Made by a program: the position numbers and the translations under genes. This document shows positions 16,951 through 24,383 of a DNA stretch of 34,140 nucleotides, one piece after another. The number at the start of each line of letters is the position of its first letter. Position 1 is the stretch's first letter. The notes under the pieces were generated by a model. That model was not told the DNA's origin and made no database searches. It was given only the letters and a program-made list of their open reading frames with translations. This DNA is from an uncultured Porphyromonadaceae bacterium (GTDB lineage: Bacteria > Bacteroidota > Bacteroidia > Bacteroidales > Muribaculaceae): positions 1 to 34,140 of the forward strand of contig CAMWMK010000032.1 of the NCBI GenBank assembly GCA_947175295.1. Reading direction: 5' to 3'.

Positions 16951-19038
16951 CTATTTCAGGATGGCGCTCTGGTTGGAGGGGGCGGCTCCTACTTCATTGT
17001 CGGTCCTGACTTTCTTGCCGTAGCCTAATGTGTAGCTTACCGAGACTTGAAAACGCCGATGCATGGAAGTCCCGTATTGCTCGCTGTCAAATCCATAGTA
17101 TCGGCCTGAGAGTGTCTGTGTGGATGTGGCCCAGTCTGCCCGCAGGAAGTTGTTTGCGGTCGCGGATACTTTCCAGGATCCTTTGCCCCAGCCTGCCTGG
17201 ATTCGGTATTGGGAAGGGACGTGCGTGATGGTCCCTGAAGTTGCCTCAAGAGAAGTGGCGGGAGTGTTATACCATCCGAAGACATAGAAGTCTCCGAAAT
17301 ACCATGTCAGCTGCGCAGAGCATGTAATGATGTTTTTTCTTAAGGCATACCCTCCGGTGGTGGACTGCAGGAACAACCGGGGATTGACTTTCGCGATCAA
17401 CCGGTTGTTGAGGAATTTCCCTGTTCCCGAAATTCCCAGCAGTATCCTTCGGAAATCGCCGTCATTGGCATAGCTGCGGAGCATTGTTCCGTCAGGACCT
17501 GTCGGGGCATAGTCCGTCACGGTGCGGTCTGTAGATATGAAATATTCTCCGTTTGCGTTAACCTGCCAGGTGTTGTCGGGAAGCCAGGTATAATTTACCG
17601 ACACCATATTGTCCCAGTAATCACGCAGCCATGGGTTTCCCTCATACCACATAAGCCTGTCCTGCTGAAGCATGTTGGGACTTTTCTGGTATATGCTCGG
17701 AATATTCTTCCCGAATCCGTATAGAAGTTCGAATTGATTTTTTGCATTGGGTGCGTATGTGGCGAATACATTGCCTTTCGGAGAGAGCTCTGACCTGACT
17801 GCATGTCCTGTCAGCTTTGTTTTTGTCAGGCTCAGGCCGAACTGGGTGCCCGCCTGCCATTTATCGCTTGTATAGATATATCTTGCTCCTGCAAGGCAGC
17901 CCCATATAGCATAGTCCTGAGTGGATGGGGAGTCTCCTGTATATTCGACCCGGTTGACTATGTATTCACCGAATAGATACGGTATCAGGCTGTTGTGCCG
18001 ATTGATGGTCCATCCGAACTGAGGGGAGATCATTGCGTAATGCGAATCCTCCCTTGCATTGTTGTCGATGCATACGGATTCTTCCGAATACCGGGAACAG
18101 GAATTGTTATGTCCGTAGGTGTAGCTGGCCAATACATTGAAGTATGTTTTGGAGTTGATGGTCTGTGTAAGCACGAAATCATAACCCAATGTCCGGTTTA
18201 TATCTGATTTGGCCGAAACGGAGACTGAAGCAGGAAACATATTGTCGGAATAATCCAGCCTGTTTTCAATATCGTATTTAGGATTGTCTTGAAGTCCATA
18301 AGACAGGCGGTTGCTTATCCGGGTCTTTCCGGAGGAATACACTGCCCTGAAGGAAATTCCGTTTGTGTTGCTGAGCGAACGGGTAGACATGGGTTGGGAA
18401 TACCTGTTGATATCGCATGGCCCGTTTCCATACAGGTCGGTGAAGGAAAAATGTTCCGTCGATTTTGATCCCGCATGCCTTGACGTCGTATGGTATTCAT
18501 TCGCATACAGGTCAAATGTCATTTTCTTATAGGAGAATTTGCTGTATATCGCCCCTGTGGTTTCATTCACGGAGAAGGATTGCTCGGCGTTAAGTTTCGT
18601 ATATCCTCCCCATTCATACTTCTGCATTATGAAGTTGATGACGTATTGCGCGCCTCGGAAGCGTGGATCCTGTGGATACAGCAGATACTCCACTTTCCTT
18701 ACGTCGGCTGTGCGCATTCCTTCCAGATCCTGAGATGTAGCCTCGTTGAAGTCGATGAATATGGCGATTTCCTTGCCTGTCGATGTCCTTACGGTGCGGT
18801 CGGCTGGATTGACATCTATCTGTGGAATCGCCATCCTGCTCAGAAGCGAGACAGCGTCCGCTGCGGAGTTCTTCTGTCGCTTGGAGGGTATGTAGGTTGA
18901 GCTGCTTGCCGACACATACTGGTTTGCGGATTCAACTGTGATTTCCTGCAGTTCCCTGGTCTCGGGGATGGTGTCGCTCTGAGCGCTTGCGGCTGTTGAA
19001 AGGTAAAGTGCCGTAAAGATTGGTAGGATTTTCTTCAT
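16951..19038 (-). CDS. outer-membrane beta-barrel protein, TonB-receptor-like
   Basis: 695 residues from MKKILPIFTALYLSTAASAQ, a clear signal peptide. An ATG 21 bases upstream is rejected because it would lie at the likely transcription start. A plug-like region follows (about 40-140: DAVSLLSRMAIPQIDVNP, VRKVEYLLYPQDPRF). A long barrel of alternating aromatic strands then runs to the end. Members of this family occur in Bacteroidales outer membranes as TonB-dependent receptor relatives. There is no SusD-like partner, so nutrient import by the Sus pathway is not supported. The TPR regulator gene lies directly upstream in the same direction, and the two probably act together. Base composition is lower in GC than in flanking core genes. 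Confidence 0.8.
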   Translation of the reverse strand: MKKILPIFTALYLSTAASAQSDTIPETRELQEITVESANQYVSASSSTYIPSKRQKNSAADAVSLLSRMAIPQIDVNPADRTVRTSTGKEIAIFIDFNEATSQDLEGMRTADVRKVEYLLYPQDPRFRGAQYVINFIMQKYEWGGYTKLNAEQSFSVNETTGAIYSKFSYKKMTFDLYANEYHTTSRHAGSKSTEHFSFTDLYGNGPCDINRYSQPMSTRSLSNTNGISFRAVYSSGKTRISNRLSYGLQDNPKYDIENRLDYSDNMFPASVSVSAKSDINRTLGYDFVLTQTINSKTYFNVLASYTYGHNNSCSRYSEESVCIDNNAREDSHYAMISPQFGWTINRHNSLIPYLFGEYIVNRVEYTGDSPSTQDYAIWGCLAGARYIYTSDKWQAGTQFGLSLTKTKLTGHAVRSELSPKGNVFATYAPNAKNQFELLYGFGKNIPSIYQKSPNMLQQDRLMWYEGNPWLRDYWDNMVSVNYTWLPDNTWQVNANGEYFISTDRTVTDYAPTGPDGTMLRSYANDGDFRRILLGISGTGKFLNNRLIAKVNPRLFLQSTTGGYALRKNIITCSAQLTWYFGDFYVFGWYNTPATSLEATSGTITHVPSQYRIQAGWGKGSWKVSATANNFLRADWATSTQTLSGRYYGFDSEQYGTSMHRRFQVSVSYTLGYGKKVRTDNEVGAAPSNQSAILK

Positions 19039-19063
19039 GATTATGCGGTTTAAAAACATGCCG

Positions 19064-19071
19064 CAAAATTA
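19064..19071 (-). promoter_or_regulatory. -7 promoter box for the outer-membrane barrel gene
   Basis: TAATTTTG on the minus strand matches TAnnTTTG and lies 25 bases before the MKKIL start codon. It shows that the barrel gene can be transcribed independently of the regulator gene and supports the internal ATG as the true start. Confidence 0.6.
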
Positions 19072-19103
19072 TGGAGAAAATATGGTTTAGGTGTGGTCGG
19101 ATC

Positions 19104-19137
19104 CGTGACAAATCACGTGTGTCACTGATTTGTCACG
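19104..19137. promoter_or_regulatory. inverted repeat between the TPR regulator and barrel genes
   Basis: CGTGACAAATCA (19104-19115) and TGATTTGTCACG (19126-19137) form a perfect 12-bp inverted repeat with a 10-base spacer. It overlaps the regulator stop codon and lies upstream of the barrel promoter. There is no T-run, so it could be an operator as well as a terminator. Confidence 0.55.
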
Positions 19138-20527
19138 TTGTCTTACAGAAAAATAGGTCGAATACCTCTGCTGGAATCTTTTTCTTCATCCGGCTCTTGC
19201 GCTGGCGCAACGCATCGTCGCTCGACCGGAGCAGTACGGAAATTACGTCCTTGCCTATGCCGGCATATGTCATTATGCCCAGCAACATGTCTTCCGGCGA
19301 CAGCGCAGGGTATTCGTCTTTAAGGTTGTTGCACGCATCCGAAAAGTTGGCGACGATGCAGTTGTAGAGTTCTTTCTGCAGGTCTTTGGAGATATCCTCC
19401 GCGTTCCGCTCAAGGTTGGCTTGCGCGATGAGGCTGTATTGGGGCAGGGTGGCTAACAGTTCTTTGCTGAGCCGCAGTTTCGAAATGATGGCATCTGATT
19501 TTCTTTCGACCGTAGATTCGGAGTTCTCCTTCAGGAGGGAAAGCTCGAGGTTCAGTCTTGAGATCTGTTCTACGAGAGATACCTGACGGGCTTTCATACG
19601 CCTGTCGCGGTTAAGCAACAGGATGAAGATGAACAGAAGAATCACAAGAGCACATCCGATATATATGATCGTGTTGCGTTCCCTCTCTTCCTTTTCGATT
19701 CTTTGGTTGTATTCCGTCTCTATCCGACTGATCTTCTCGGAGGATTTTATCGATTGAATGGAATCCACATAGGTTGCCAGTGAGTCTCGATATTCCAGTG
19801 CCGAACGGTAATTTCCCAAGGCTTGGTAGGCTTGGTAAAGCAGTTGGGATCGTTCGGTCTTGCCATCGAGCGAAAGGAAATCATTGGAAAGAGCCTGAAG
19901 GAGGTTTATGCCGTTTTCATGGTCATCCTCGGCAAGATGTACTATGGCTTTTTCCATGATGGCTTCAATCCTCAGTATGTCGTCGGTCTGAACTGCGGAG
20001 GCAATGCTGTCTAAGATGTTTTTTGCCGTTTCCGTATCGTTGGTCATTGCACATATTTTTGCGATATTAAGTCTTGACCGCATTGCCAGGAAACCATATC
20101 TATTCCTGTCGAGGTCGCTCAGGTCACGGCATTCCGAGAGTATTGCTCTTATTGAATCATTATCCTCTACGGTCAGCACAAGATTCCACAATAGGTTGGG
20201 GTAGGACGTGATGCTGTCGTTGGCACGGGCCGCATCGACGGCTTTTTGAAAAAATCTTCCCGCGTCTTCTGTTTTATGCCGGTCATAATACAAAACTCCC
20301 AACTGTGTATATGTTTCTGTCTGAACGTTGAGCGGAGTATCATCGTCAATCCGGTTGGCTGCATCAAGCAATGCTTCCATAGCCTCCTGTTCATTTCCGT
20401 TCGCCTTAAGCTTTTCGGCTTTGGAGAGTTTATCCTTGATGACAGCGGTGTTATCCCTTACGCATCCTATGGATGACATTGCCAATATGAAGCCGGCTGC
20501 CATCACTGTCAGTAATGTTCTTCTCAT
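19133..20527 (-). CDS. membrane-anchored TPR regulator with C-terminal HTH-like domain
   Basis: 464 residues. The N-terminus has a lipobox-like MSSIGC (Cys22). Residues of about 30-260 form tetratricopeptide-type helical repeats, predicted to be periplasmic. A strong transmembrane segment spans about 286-305 (IYIGCALVILLFIFILLLNR), followed by a coiled coil (about 310-345) and a C-terminal LuxR-like region (about 408-455: SPEDMLLGIMTYAGIGKDVI, then QRKSRMKKKIP). The architecture matches the TPR sensor-regulators common in Bacteroidetes, which read a periplasmic signal and act on DNA in the cytosol. It stands directly upstream of the outer-membrane barrel gene and is likely to control it. Confidence 0.75.
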   Translation of the reverse strand: MRRTLLTVMAAGFILAMSSIGCVRDNTAVIKDKLSKAEKLKANGNEQEAMEALLDAANRIDDDTPLNVQTETYTQLGVLYYDRHKTEDAGRFFQKAVDAARANDSITSYPNLLWNLVLTVEDNDSIRAILSECRDLSDLDRNRYGFLAMRSRLNIAKICAMTNDTETAKNILDSIASAVQTDDILRIEAIMEKAIVHLAEDDHENGINLLQALSNDFLSLDGKTERSQLLYQAYQALGNYRSALEYRDSLATYVDSIQSIKSSEKISRIETEYNQRIEKEERERNTIIYIGCALVILLFIFILLLNRDRRMKARQVSLVEQISRLNLELSLLKENSESTVERKSDAIISKLRLSKELLATLPQYSLIAQANLERNAEDISKDLQKELYNCIVANFSDACNNLKDEYPALSPEDMLLGIMTYAGIGKDVISVLLRSSDDALRQRKSRMKKKIPAEVFDLFFCKTT

Positions 20528-20728
20528 GCTGTAGTCGAGGGCTTGAAATCATGCTTTTTCCACTCCGGCCTACCGCTATGATTGTCTGACCGAAGTCAAA
20601 TTCACTCATGACTCCTTGTTTTTTCATATAACGCGAAGATTCTGTGATTATTTCATCGGATTCAACTTTCGCAAGCCTAAGCTAAAGTTTCGGGTGGGTA
20701 TGTCAGGCACCACGCATTCGAAAAACAA

Positions 20729-20759
20729 CTTGCATATGTGAGTTTTTTAGGTATATTTG
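20729..20759 (+). promoter_or_regulatory. promoter of the AAA-ATPase-like gene
   Basis: CTTG (20729-20732), 19 bases, then TATATTTG (20752-20759): a near-perfect Bacteroidetes promoter. The chosen ATG follows 17 bases later, so the leader is very short. Confidence 0.75.
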
Positions 20760-20776
20760 CGGAAAATTCGAGGATT

Positions 20777-21919
20777 ATGAGCGAACTGCAGTACCCGGTC
20801 GGAATGGCCACCTTCTCTGAACTCATCGAGGACGGTTATGTATATGTCGATAAGACCGCCTATATCAAGCCGCTGCTAAGGCAAGGCAAATTCAAGTTCC
20901 TGAGCCGGCCCCGCCGGTTTGGAAAGAGCCTCCTGCTCTCCACTCTGGAAGCGTATTTCGAAGGGCGCCGCGAGCTCTTCAAGGGGCTCGCGGCCGACTC
21001 TATGGACCTTGACTGGACTCCCTCGCCGGTGCTCCACTTCGACTTCAACGCCGAGAATTATGCCGATGTAGACGGATTGCATAAAATTATTAATAGATTC
21101 CTGGGTAAATATGAGAAGCAATACGCCGTGAGCGACATTGACGACTCTTTGGCGGGCAGGTTCTCCAACCTCATCCAGCATGTCTCGGAGTTGACCGGAC
21201 GCAAGGTAGTCATACTCATTGATGAGTATGATAAGCCTTTGCTTGACATTGAAGACAATGGAGAGTTGTATGAGAAGAACCAGCGAATGCTCAAGAGTTT
21301 CTTCGGAAACCTCAAGAGCATGGATCGATACATCCGATTCGCATTCATCACCGGGGTGGCCCGATTCAGCAGGGTAAGCATATTCAGCGACCTCAACAAC
21401 CTCAACGACATCTCTCTGGTAGATGACTTCGCCGACATATGCGGATGGACCGAGCGGGAGCTCATCGAAAACTTCCGCGACGGAATTGAAGTTCTCGCTA
21501 AAAAAAGGAAGGAGGATTTCGACACGACACTTGGCCAGCTCCGTGATTACTATGACGGATACCTGTTCACTGAAGAGGGTTCGCGCCTATACAACCCATA
21601 CAGTATATTGAAGGCCTTAGCAAACAGGAGAATCGATCCCTATTGGTTTGACAGCGGAACGCCGACATTCCTGGCGCGCCGGATCAGGAACCGGGGTATG
21701 TACCCACCCGACCTCAACGGACAGACGTGTACCCGTGACGAACTGACCGCCGTAGGCCTCCACGACCGAAATCCGATACCATTGATGTTCCAGACAGGAT
21801 ACCTCACCATATGGAAATACTGCGAGGATTCCAATCTATATGAGCTGCGTTTCCCAAATACGGAGGTTGAGATGGGATTCTACCAGCAGCTGCTTCCGAT
21901 GATAGAGGCACTGGGATAA
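20777..21919 (+). CDS. AAA-ATPase-like protein, lacking the C-terminal nuclease domain
   Basis: 380 residues from MSELQYPVGMATFSELIEDG, the usual N-terminus of this Bacteroidetes family (AAA-ATPase_like). The Walker-A-like loop is SRPRRFGKSLLL, Walker B is VVILIDEYDKPLLDI, and AFITGVARFSRVSIFSDLNNL and the YYDGY stretch are further family motifs. Family members usually run past 500 residues and end in a PD-(D/E)XK nuclease-like domain. Here the chain stops at QQLLPMIEALG, where that domain would begin, and a strong hairpin follows. It is therefore a truncated copy, although the promoter is intact. Members occur in many paralogues per genome; their function is unknown, with mobile-element or defence roles suspected. 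Confidence 0.75.
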   Translation: MSELQYPVGMATFSELIEDGYVYVDKTAYIKPLLRQGKFKFLSRPRRFGKSLLLSTLEAYFEGRRELFKGLAADSMDLDWTPSPVLHFDFNAENYADVDGLHKIINRFLGKYEKQYAVSDIDDSLAGRFSNLIQHVSELTGRKVVILIDEYDKPLLDIEDNGELYEKNQRMLKSFFGNLKSMDRYIRFAFITGVARFSRVSIFSDLNNLNDISLVDDFADICGWTERELIENFRDGIEVLAKKRKEDFDTTLGQLRDYYDGYLFTEEGSRLYNPYSILKALANRRIDPYWFDSGTPTFLARRIRNRGMYPPDLNGQTCTRDELTAVGLHDRNPIPLMFQTGYLTIWKYCEDSNLYELRFPNTEVEMGFYQQLLPMIEALG

Positions 21920-21931
21920 GTTTCTTTACAC

Positions 21932-21964
21932 GCACCCGGACGCACAAGCCGTGCGTCCGGGTGC
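21932..21964 (+). terminator. hairpin after the truncated AAA gene
   Basis: GCACCCGGACGCAC (21932-21945) and its exact complement (21951-21964) form a 14-bp stem with loop AAGCC, 12 bases past the stop codon. No T-run follows, so efficiency is uncertain. Confidence 0.6.
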
Positions 21965-22080
21965 TATCCTTCAAATTCGCCGAACTGGCTTCCACTAAGG
22001 GTCGAGTCTACCGGCAAGGACAAGACCGGAGGGATGGAGATGTTGGGGCCGGCCTCCCCGACTAAAACATTATAGAAATA

Positions 22081-22160
22081 ATGGAATCTCAAAATGTTTT
22101 TGCGGGAATATATATGAAATCTCAAAATGTTTTTGCGGGAATATGTATGGAATCTCATCA
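22081..22160. repeat. 33-bp tandem direct repeat
   Basis: Two full units begin at 22081 and 22114 and a partial third at 22147, exactly 33 bp apart. The shared core is AATCTCAAAATGTTTTTGCG, then GGAATAT. A further GGAATCTCA lies near 22229. Read on the plus strand the units encode 11-residue repeats (SQNVFAGI), but no sizeable gene contains them. There are no spacers, so this is not a CRISPR array. Confidence 0.75.
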
Positions 22161-22285
22161 ATCTTCGGCGGTTACCAAAGCTCCGGGCCAGCTCACGGCT
22201 CTTTCATTTACGATGGTCTATTCATGGGAATCTCACGCAGAGCACCAAAGGGCTCGCTGAGGAAGTGGTTATGGCCTTGAAGCTC

Positions 22286-22373
22286 CGGTAGACCCGTCCG
22301 TACACACACGGACCCTACCGATACCGGTCATGAAAGTTACCGTATGCCTGCGCGCGGCGGCTGGAAGCCGCCG
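22286..22373. other. structured non-coding segment of unknown origin
   Basis: Two stable hairpins follow each other. CGGTAG (22286-22291) pairs with CTACCG (22315-22320) and encloses GTCCGT/ACGGAC with an ACACAC loop. CGGCGGCT (22355-22362) pairs with AGCCGCCG (22366-22373) around GGA. The whole stretch 22161-22500 has no convincing gene. It may be the remnant of a mobile element whose coding part is gone. Confidence 0.45.
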
Positions 22374-22576
22374 TTCCATGGCTAAATTCCCCAGCGCTCC
22401 CACCACCTCTGCGTACTTTGCTTTCTATAATTTCCTGCAAGCGTTTTAACATCTTTTAAGGAAAAATTGACCAAAATCCTTTGTTTACTCTCCCCAGTCT
22501 AGAAAAGTTGGCAATCTACGATTGCTGACTGATGGCTTATAAGGGCCATCCGGCAAGGATTCCTCATGAATTGGCA

Positions 22577-23620
22577 TCACGCAGTCTTCCATTGCGACTT
22601 GGCTTTTCCGTACTTCTTCTCGTCGAACTTGGTCCGGGTGCGCAGCATGGCCATGATGATGTTGACAATCTTGAACTTGCAGTTGTTCCTTGCCTTTTTC
22701 ACATGCACTCCGCGTGCCACCAGCCTGTCGAAGTATTCCCTGATCACGGGATTACATGTCAGGGCGCTGTTGACCGCCATGGAAAGCGCGGCATTGGTTT
22801 CCCTGTCACGGGCCCTGCTGACCTTCCGCCGGCCATTGACGGAGGTGCCGGACTGCTCGACCTCCGAGGGCACCACCCCGGCGAAGTTCCCGAAGACCCT
22901 CGGGTCATCCATGTACTTGAGGTTATGTGTCTTGAGTATTATGTAGCATGCGGTTACCAGTCCTACGCCCTTCACCGAGACGATGATGGAAAAGTTATCC
23001 CTGACCTCATCGCTCTCCTTCATCAATGCCTCCAACAGCCTGTCAACTTCCTTCAGCCGCTCCTCTATCGTCTCAAGCTGCGCGACGGCGATCCGTAGAG
23101 CCTCGGAGGAGCCATCAAGGATACCGCTCTTTATCTGGTTGTTCTTGGACACCTTGTCCTGCGTGAGCATGTTGTGCATGGCGAACAGCGCGCGTAACTT
23201 CCTGTAATCCTTTGTATCGGGCTCATGGAGACGTGCCTTCCCGTTGAAATGGCGCAGCGCGTAGTCGGCTATGCGGCGAGAGTCGGCCTTGTCGGTCTTG
23301 GTCCTCAGGATGCCGCTGCTCTGCCTGATCTGGAGCGCGGACTCAAGCCACATGTCGTATCCCTTGACCGCGAGGAAGTCGCTCAAGGCCGCGCTGCAAA
23401 CACCGGTATTCTCCCCGCAGAAGATCCATGATGACCGCCCCTTTCCCTCGGGAAAAGGCCTCACGGTCTTCCTGACCCATGCGAGGAATGCCTTGAATCC
23501 CTTTTCGTCATTATCGAACTTGCCGTATGCCAGCTCGATGAAGTCGTTGTCCACGCGACGCTTGATGGTAGCATCGAAGGTTTTTTTTGAAAAATCAATT
23601 CCGATTGCGATTTTTTTCAT
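22577..23620 (-). CDS. IS110-family transposase/recombinase
   Basis: 347 residues, apparently intact. The N-terminal RuvC-like (DEDD) domain has the acidic residues in order: Asp9 (GIDFSKKTFD), Glu near 70 (CGENTG), and two Asp in RTKTDKADSRRIADY near 110. The C-terminal Tnp_20-type domain (about 210-320) includes VKGVGLVTACYIILKT, then GVVPSEVEQSGTSVNGRRK, with Ser residues in the region that supplies the catalytic serine in IS621. The family moves by a circular intermediate guided by an RNA encoded in the element. The leader upstream of the gene carries a matching RNA structure. Confidence 0.95.
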   Translation of the reverse strand: MKKIAIGIDFSKKTFDATIKRRVDNDFIELAYGKFDNDEKGFKAFLAWVRKTVRPFPEGKGRSSWIFCGENTGVCSAALSDFLAVKGYDMWLESALQIRQSSGILRTKTDKADSRRIADYALRHFNGKARLHEPDTKDYRKLRALFAMHNMLTQDKVSKNNQIKSGILDGSSEALRIAVAQLETIEERLKEVDRLLEALMKESDEVRDNFSIIVSVKGVGLVTACYIILKTHNLKYMDDPRVFGNFAGVVPSEVEQSGTSVNGRRKVSRARDRETNAALSMAVNSALTCNPVIREYFDRLVARGVHVKKARNNCKFKIVNIIMAMLRTRTKFDEKKYGKAKSQWKTA

Positions 23621-23723
23621 ATCTTTGTAAACCGTTTAATTCTGATCAACCGATATAACTGGATTGACTGACACTTTATTTTGGCTCTGAGCCTGGCTTT
23701 CTATATAGTCTTCAGTTATAAAA

Positions 23724-23880
23724 CCCACCGGATCCTAAGCAAAGGTTATGCTCGAAGCATGGCGTGATGTCTGGTTTATCCGGTGGGGAGGTTGGTCTCC
23801 TTAATACAACAAAGGAACATCCAACCCCGGTTTTAAACTGAAACTGAAAGGTCATATTGACCAATGAGCCTTTCACACTG
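23724..23880 (-). ncRNA. candidate IS110 bridge RNA
   Basis: Read on the minus strand, upstream of the transposase, there are three helices in a row. The first is a 5' stem-loop (23845-23855 with 23864-23875). The second is a stem of GGTTGG-type (23787-23795 with 23821-23828) closing a 25-base loop. The third is a 10-bp stem CCCACCGGAT/ATCCGGTGGG (23724-23733 with 23778-23787) that encloses a large internal loop of 14 and 17 bases capped by ATGCT/AGCAT. This is the order described for IS621-type bridge RNA: 5' stem-loop, target-binding loop, donor-binding loop. A TATATTTG box lies just upstream. Confidence 0.6.
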
Positions 23881-23888
23881 CAAATATA
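23881..23888 (-). promoter_or_regulatory. -7 box of the candidate bridge RNA
   Basis: TATATTTG on the minus strand, 6 bases before the first RNA helix. No -33 TTTG is seen at 19-21 bases upstream. In IS110 elements the upstream half of this promoter is supplied by the other end when the element circularises, which would explain the absence. Confidence 0.5.
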
Positions 23889-23937
23889 AAGCGTGAGGCC
23901 AGTGATGCCCATGATGCTCCACGCGAGCCACAAAAAA

Positions 23938-23969
23938 TTTGCATATTTCAAGGATTTTCACTAACTTTG
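23938..23969 (+). promoter_or_regulatory. rpsO promoter
   Basis: TTTG (23938-23941), 20 bases, TAACTTTG (23962-23969): an exact match to the Bacteroidetes housekeeping promoter. It predicts a transcript start near 23976 and a leader of about 100 bases before rpsO. Confidence 0.85.
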
Positions 23970-23991
23970 CATAGTCTTTTGACGAAAGGAT

Positions 23992-24022
23992 GCTCCTCAA
24001 AAGAGGAGAGAGACCTCGGAGC
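23992..24022 (+). promoter_or_regulatory. structured rpsO leader, possible autoregulatory site
   Basis: CTCCTC (23993-23998) pairs with GAGGAG (24003-24008). GCTCC (23992-23996) can instead pair with GGAGC (24018-24022), so two exclusive folds exist in the leader. S15 represses its own mRNA through leader structures in several bacteria; whether it does so here is inference. Confidence 0.4.
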
Positions 24023-24078
24023 AACCCTTTTAAAGAAAGGCAATCATCTATTTTATAACTTTTTAAACTCTCAACAAA

Positions 24079-24354
24079 ATGCATCTTTCAACTGAAGAAA
24101 AGCAGGCAATCTTCGAGAAGTACGGCCAGGGCAAGAACGATACAGGCAGCCCCGAAAGCCAGATCGCACTCTTCTCTATCCGTATCAAGCACCTCACCGA
24201 GCACCTCAAGAGCAACCACAAAGACTACGCTACCGCACGCGCACTGAAGGCTCTCGTAGGTCAGCGTCGCAGCCTTCTCGACTATCTGATCCGCAAAGAC
24301 ATCAACCGTTACCGCGCGATCATCGCAAAGAAGGAACTCGGTATCCGTCGCTAA
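24079..24354 (+). CDS. rpsO: 30S ribosomal protein S15
   Basis: 91 residues, near the usual 89. It binds 16S rRNA in the platform of the small subunit. The family signature is clear: NDTGSPESQIALFSIRIKHL, then LKSNHKDYATARALKALVGQ and LLDYLIRKDINRY. It is monocistronic, between an exact promoter with a structured leader and a strong terminator. Confidence 0.98.
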   Translation: MHLSTEEKQAIFEKYGQGKNDTGSPESQIALFSIRIKHLTEHLKSNHKDYATARALKALVGQRRSLLDYLIRKDINRYRAIIAKKELGIRR

Positions 24355-24383
24355 TCGGATATTTCCTGACAGCAAACAGAAGA

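Larger units (their letters stand above)
22505..23900 (-). mobile_element. IS110-family insertion sequence (ends approximate)
   Basis: The element carries one transposase gene plus a structured 250-base leader upstream of it. IS110 elements lack terminal inverted repeats and usually make no target duplication, so the exact ends cannot be set by eye. The outer limits are guided by small hairpins past the transposase stop (22511-22525 and 22531-22550) and by the rpsO promoter at 23938. Total length near 1.3-1.4 kb fits the family. The insertion lies directly upstream of the rpsO promoter without disrupting it. Confidence 0.7.

Noticed and set aside
16951..19038. SusC of a polysaccharide utilisation locus
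   Set aside because: The barrel is short for SusC, has no adjacent SusD or glycosidase, and lacks a recognisable SusC N-terminal extension.
22081..22160. CRISPR-like array
   Set aside because: The 33-bp units are contiguous with no spacers, there are only two full copies, and no cas gene is present.
22161..22500. Group II intron or retron remnant
   Set aside because: No reverse transcriptase frame and no recognisable domain V sequence; only generic hairpins are seen.
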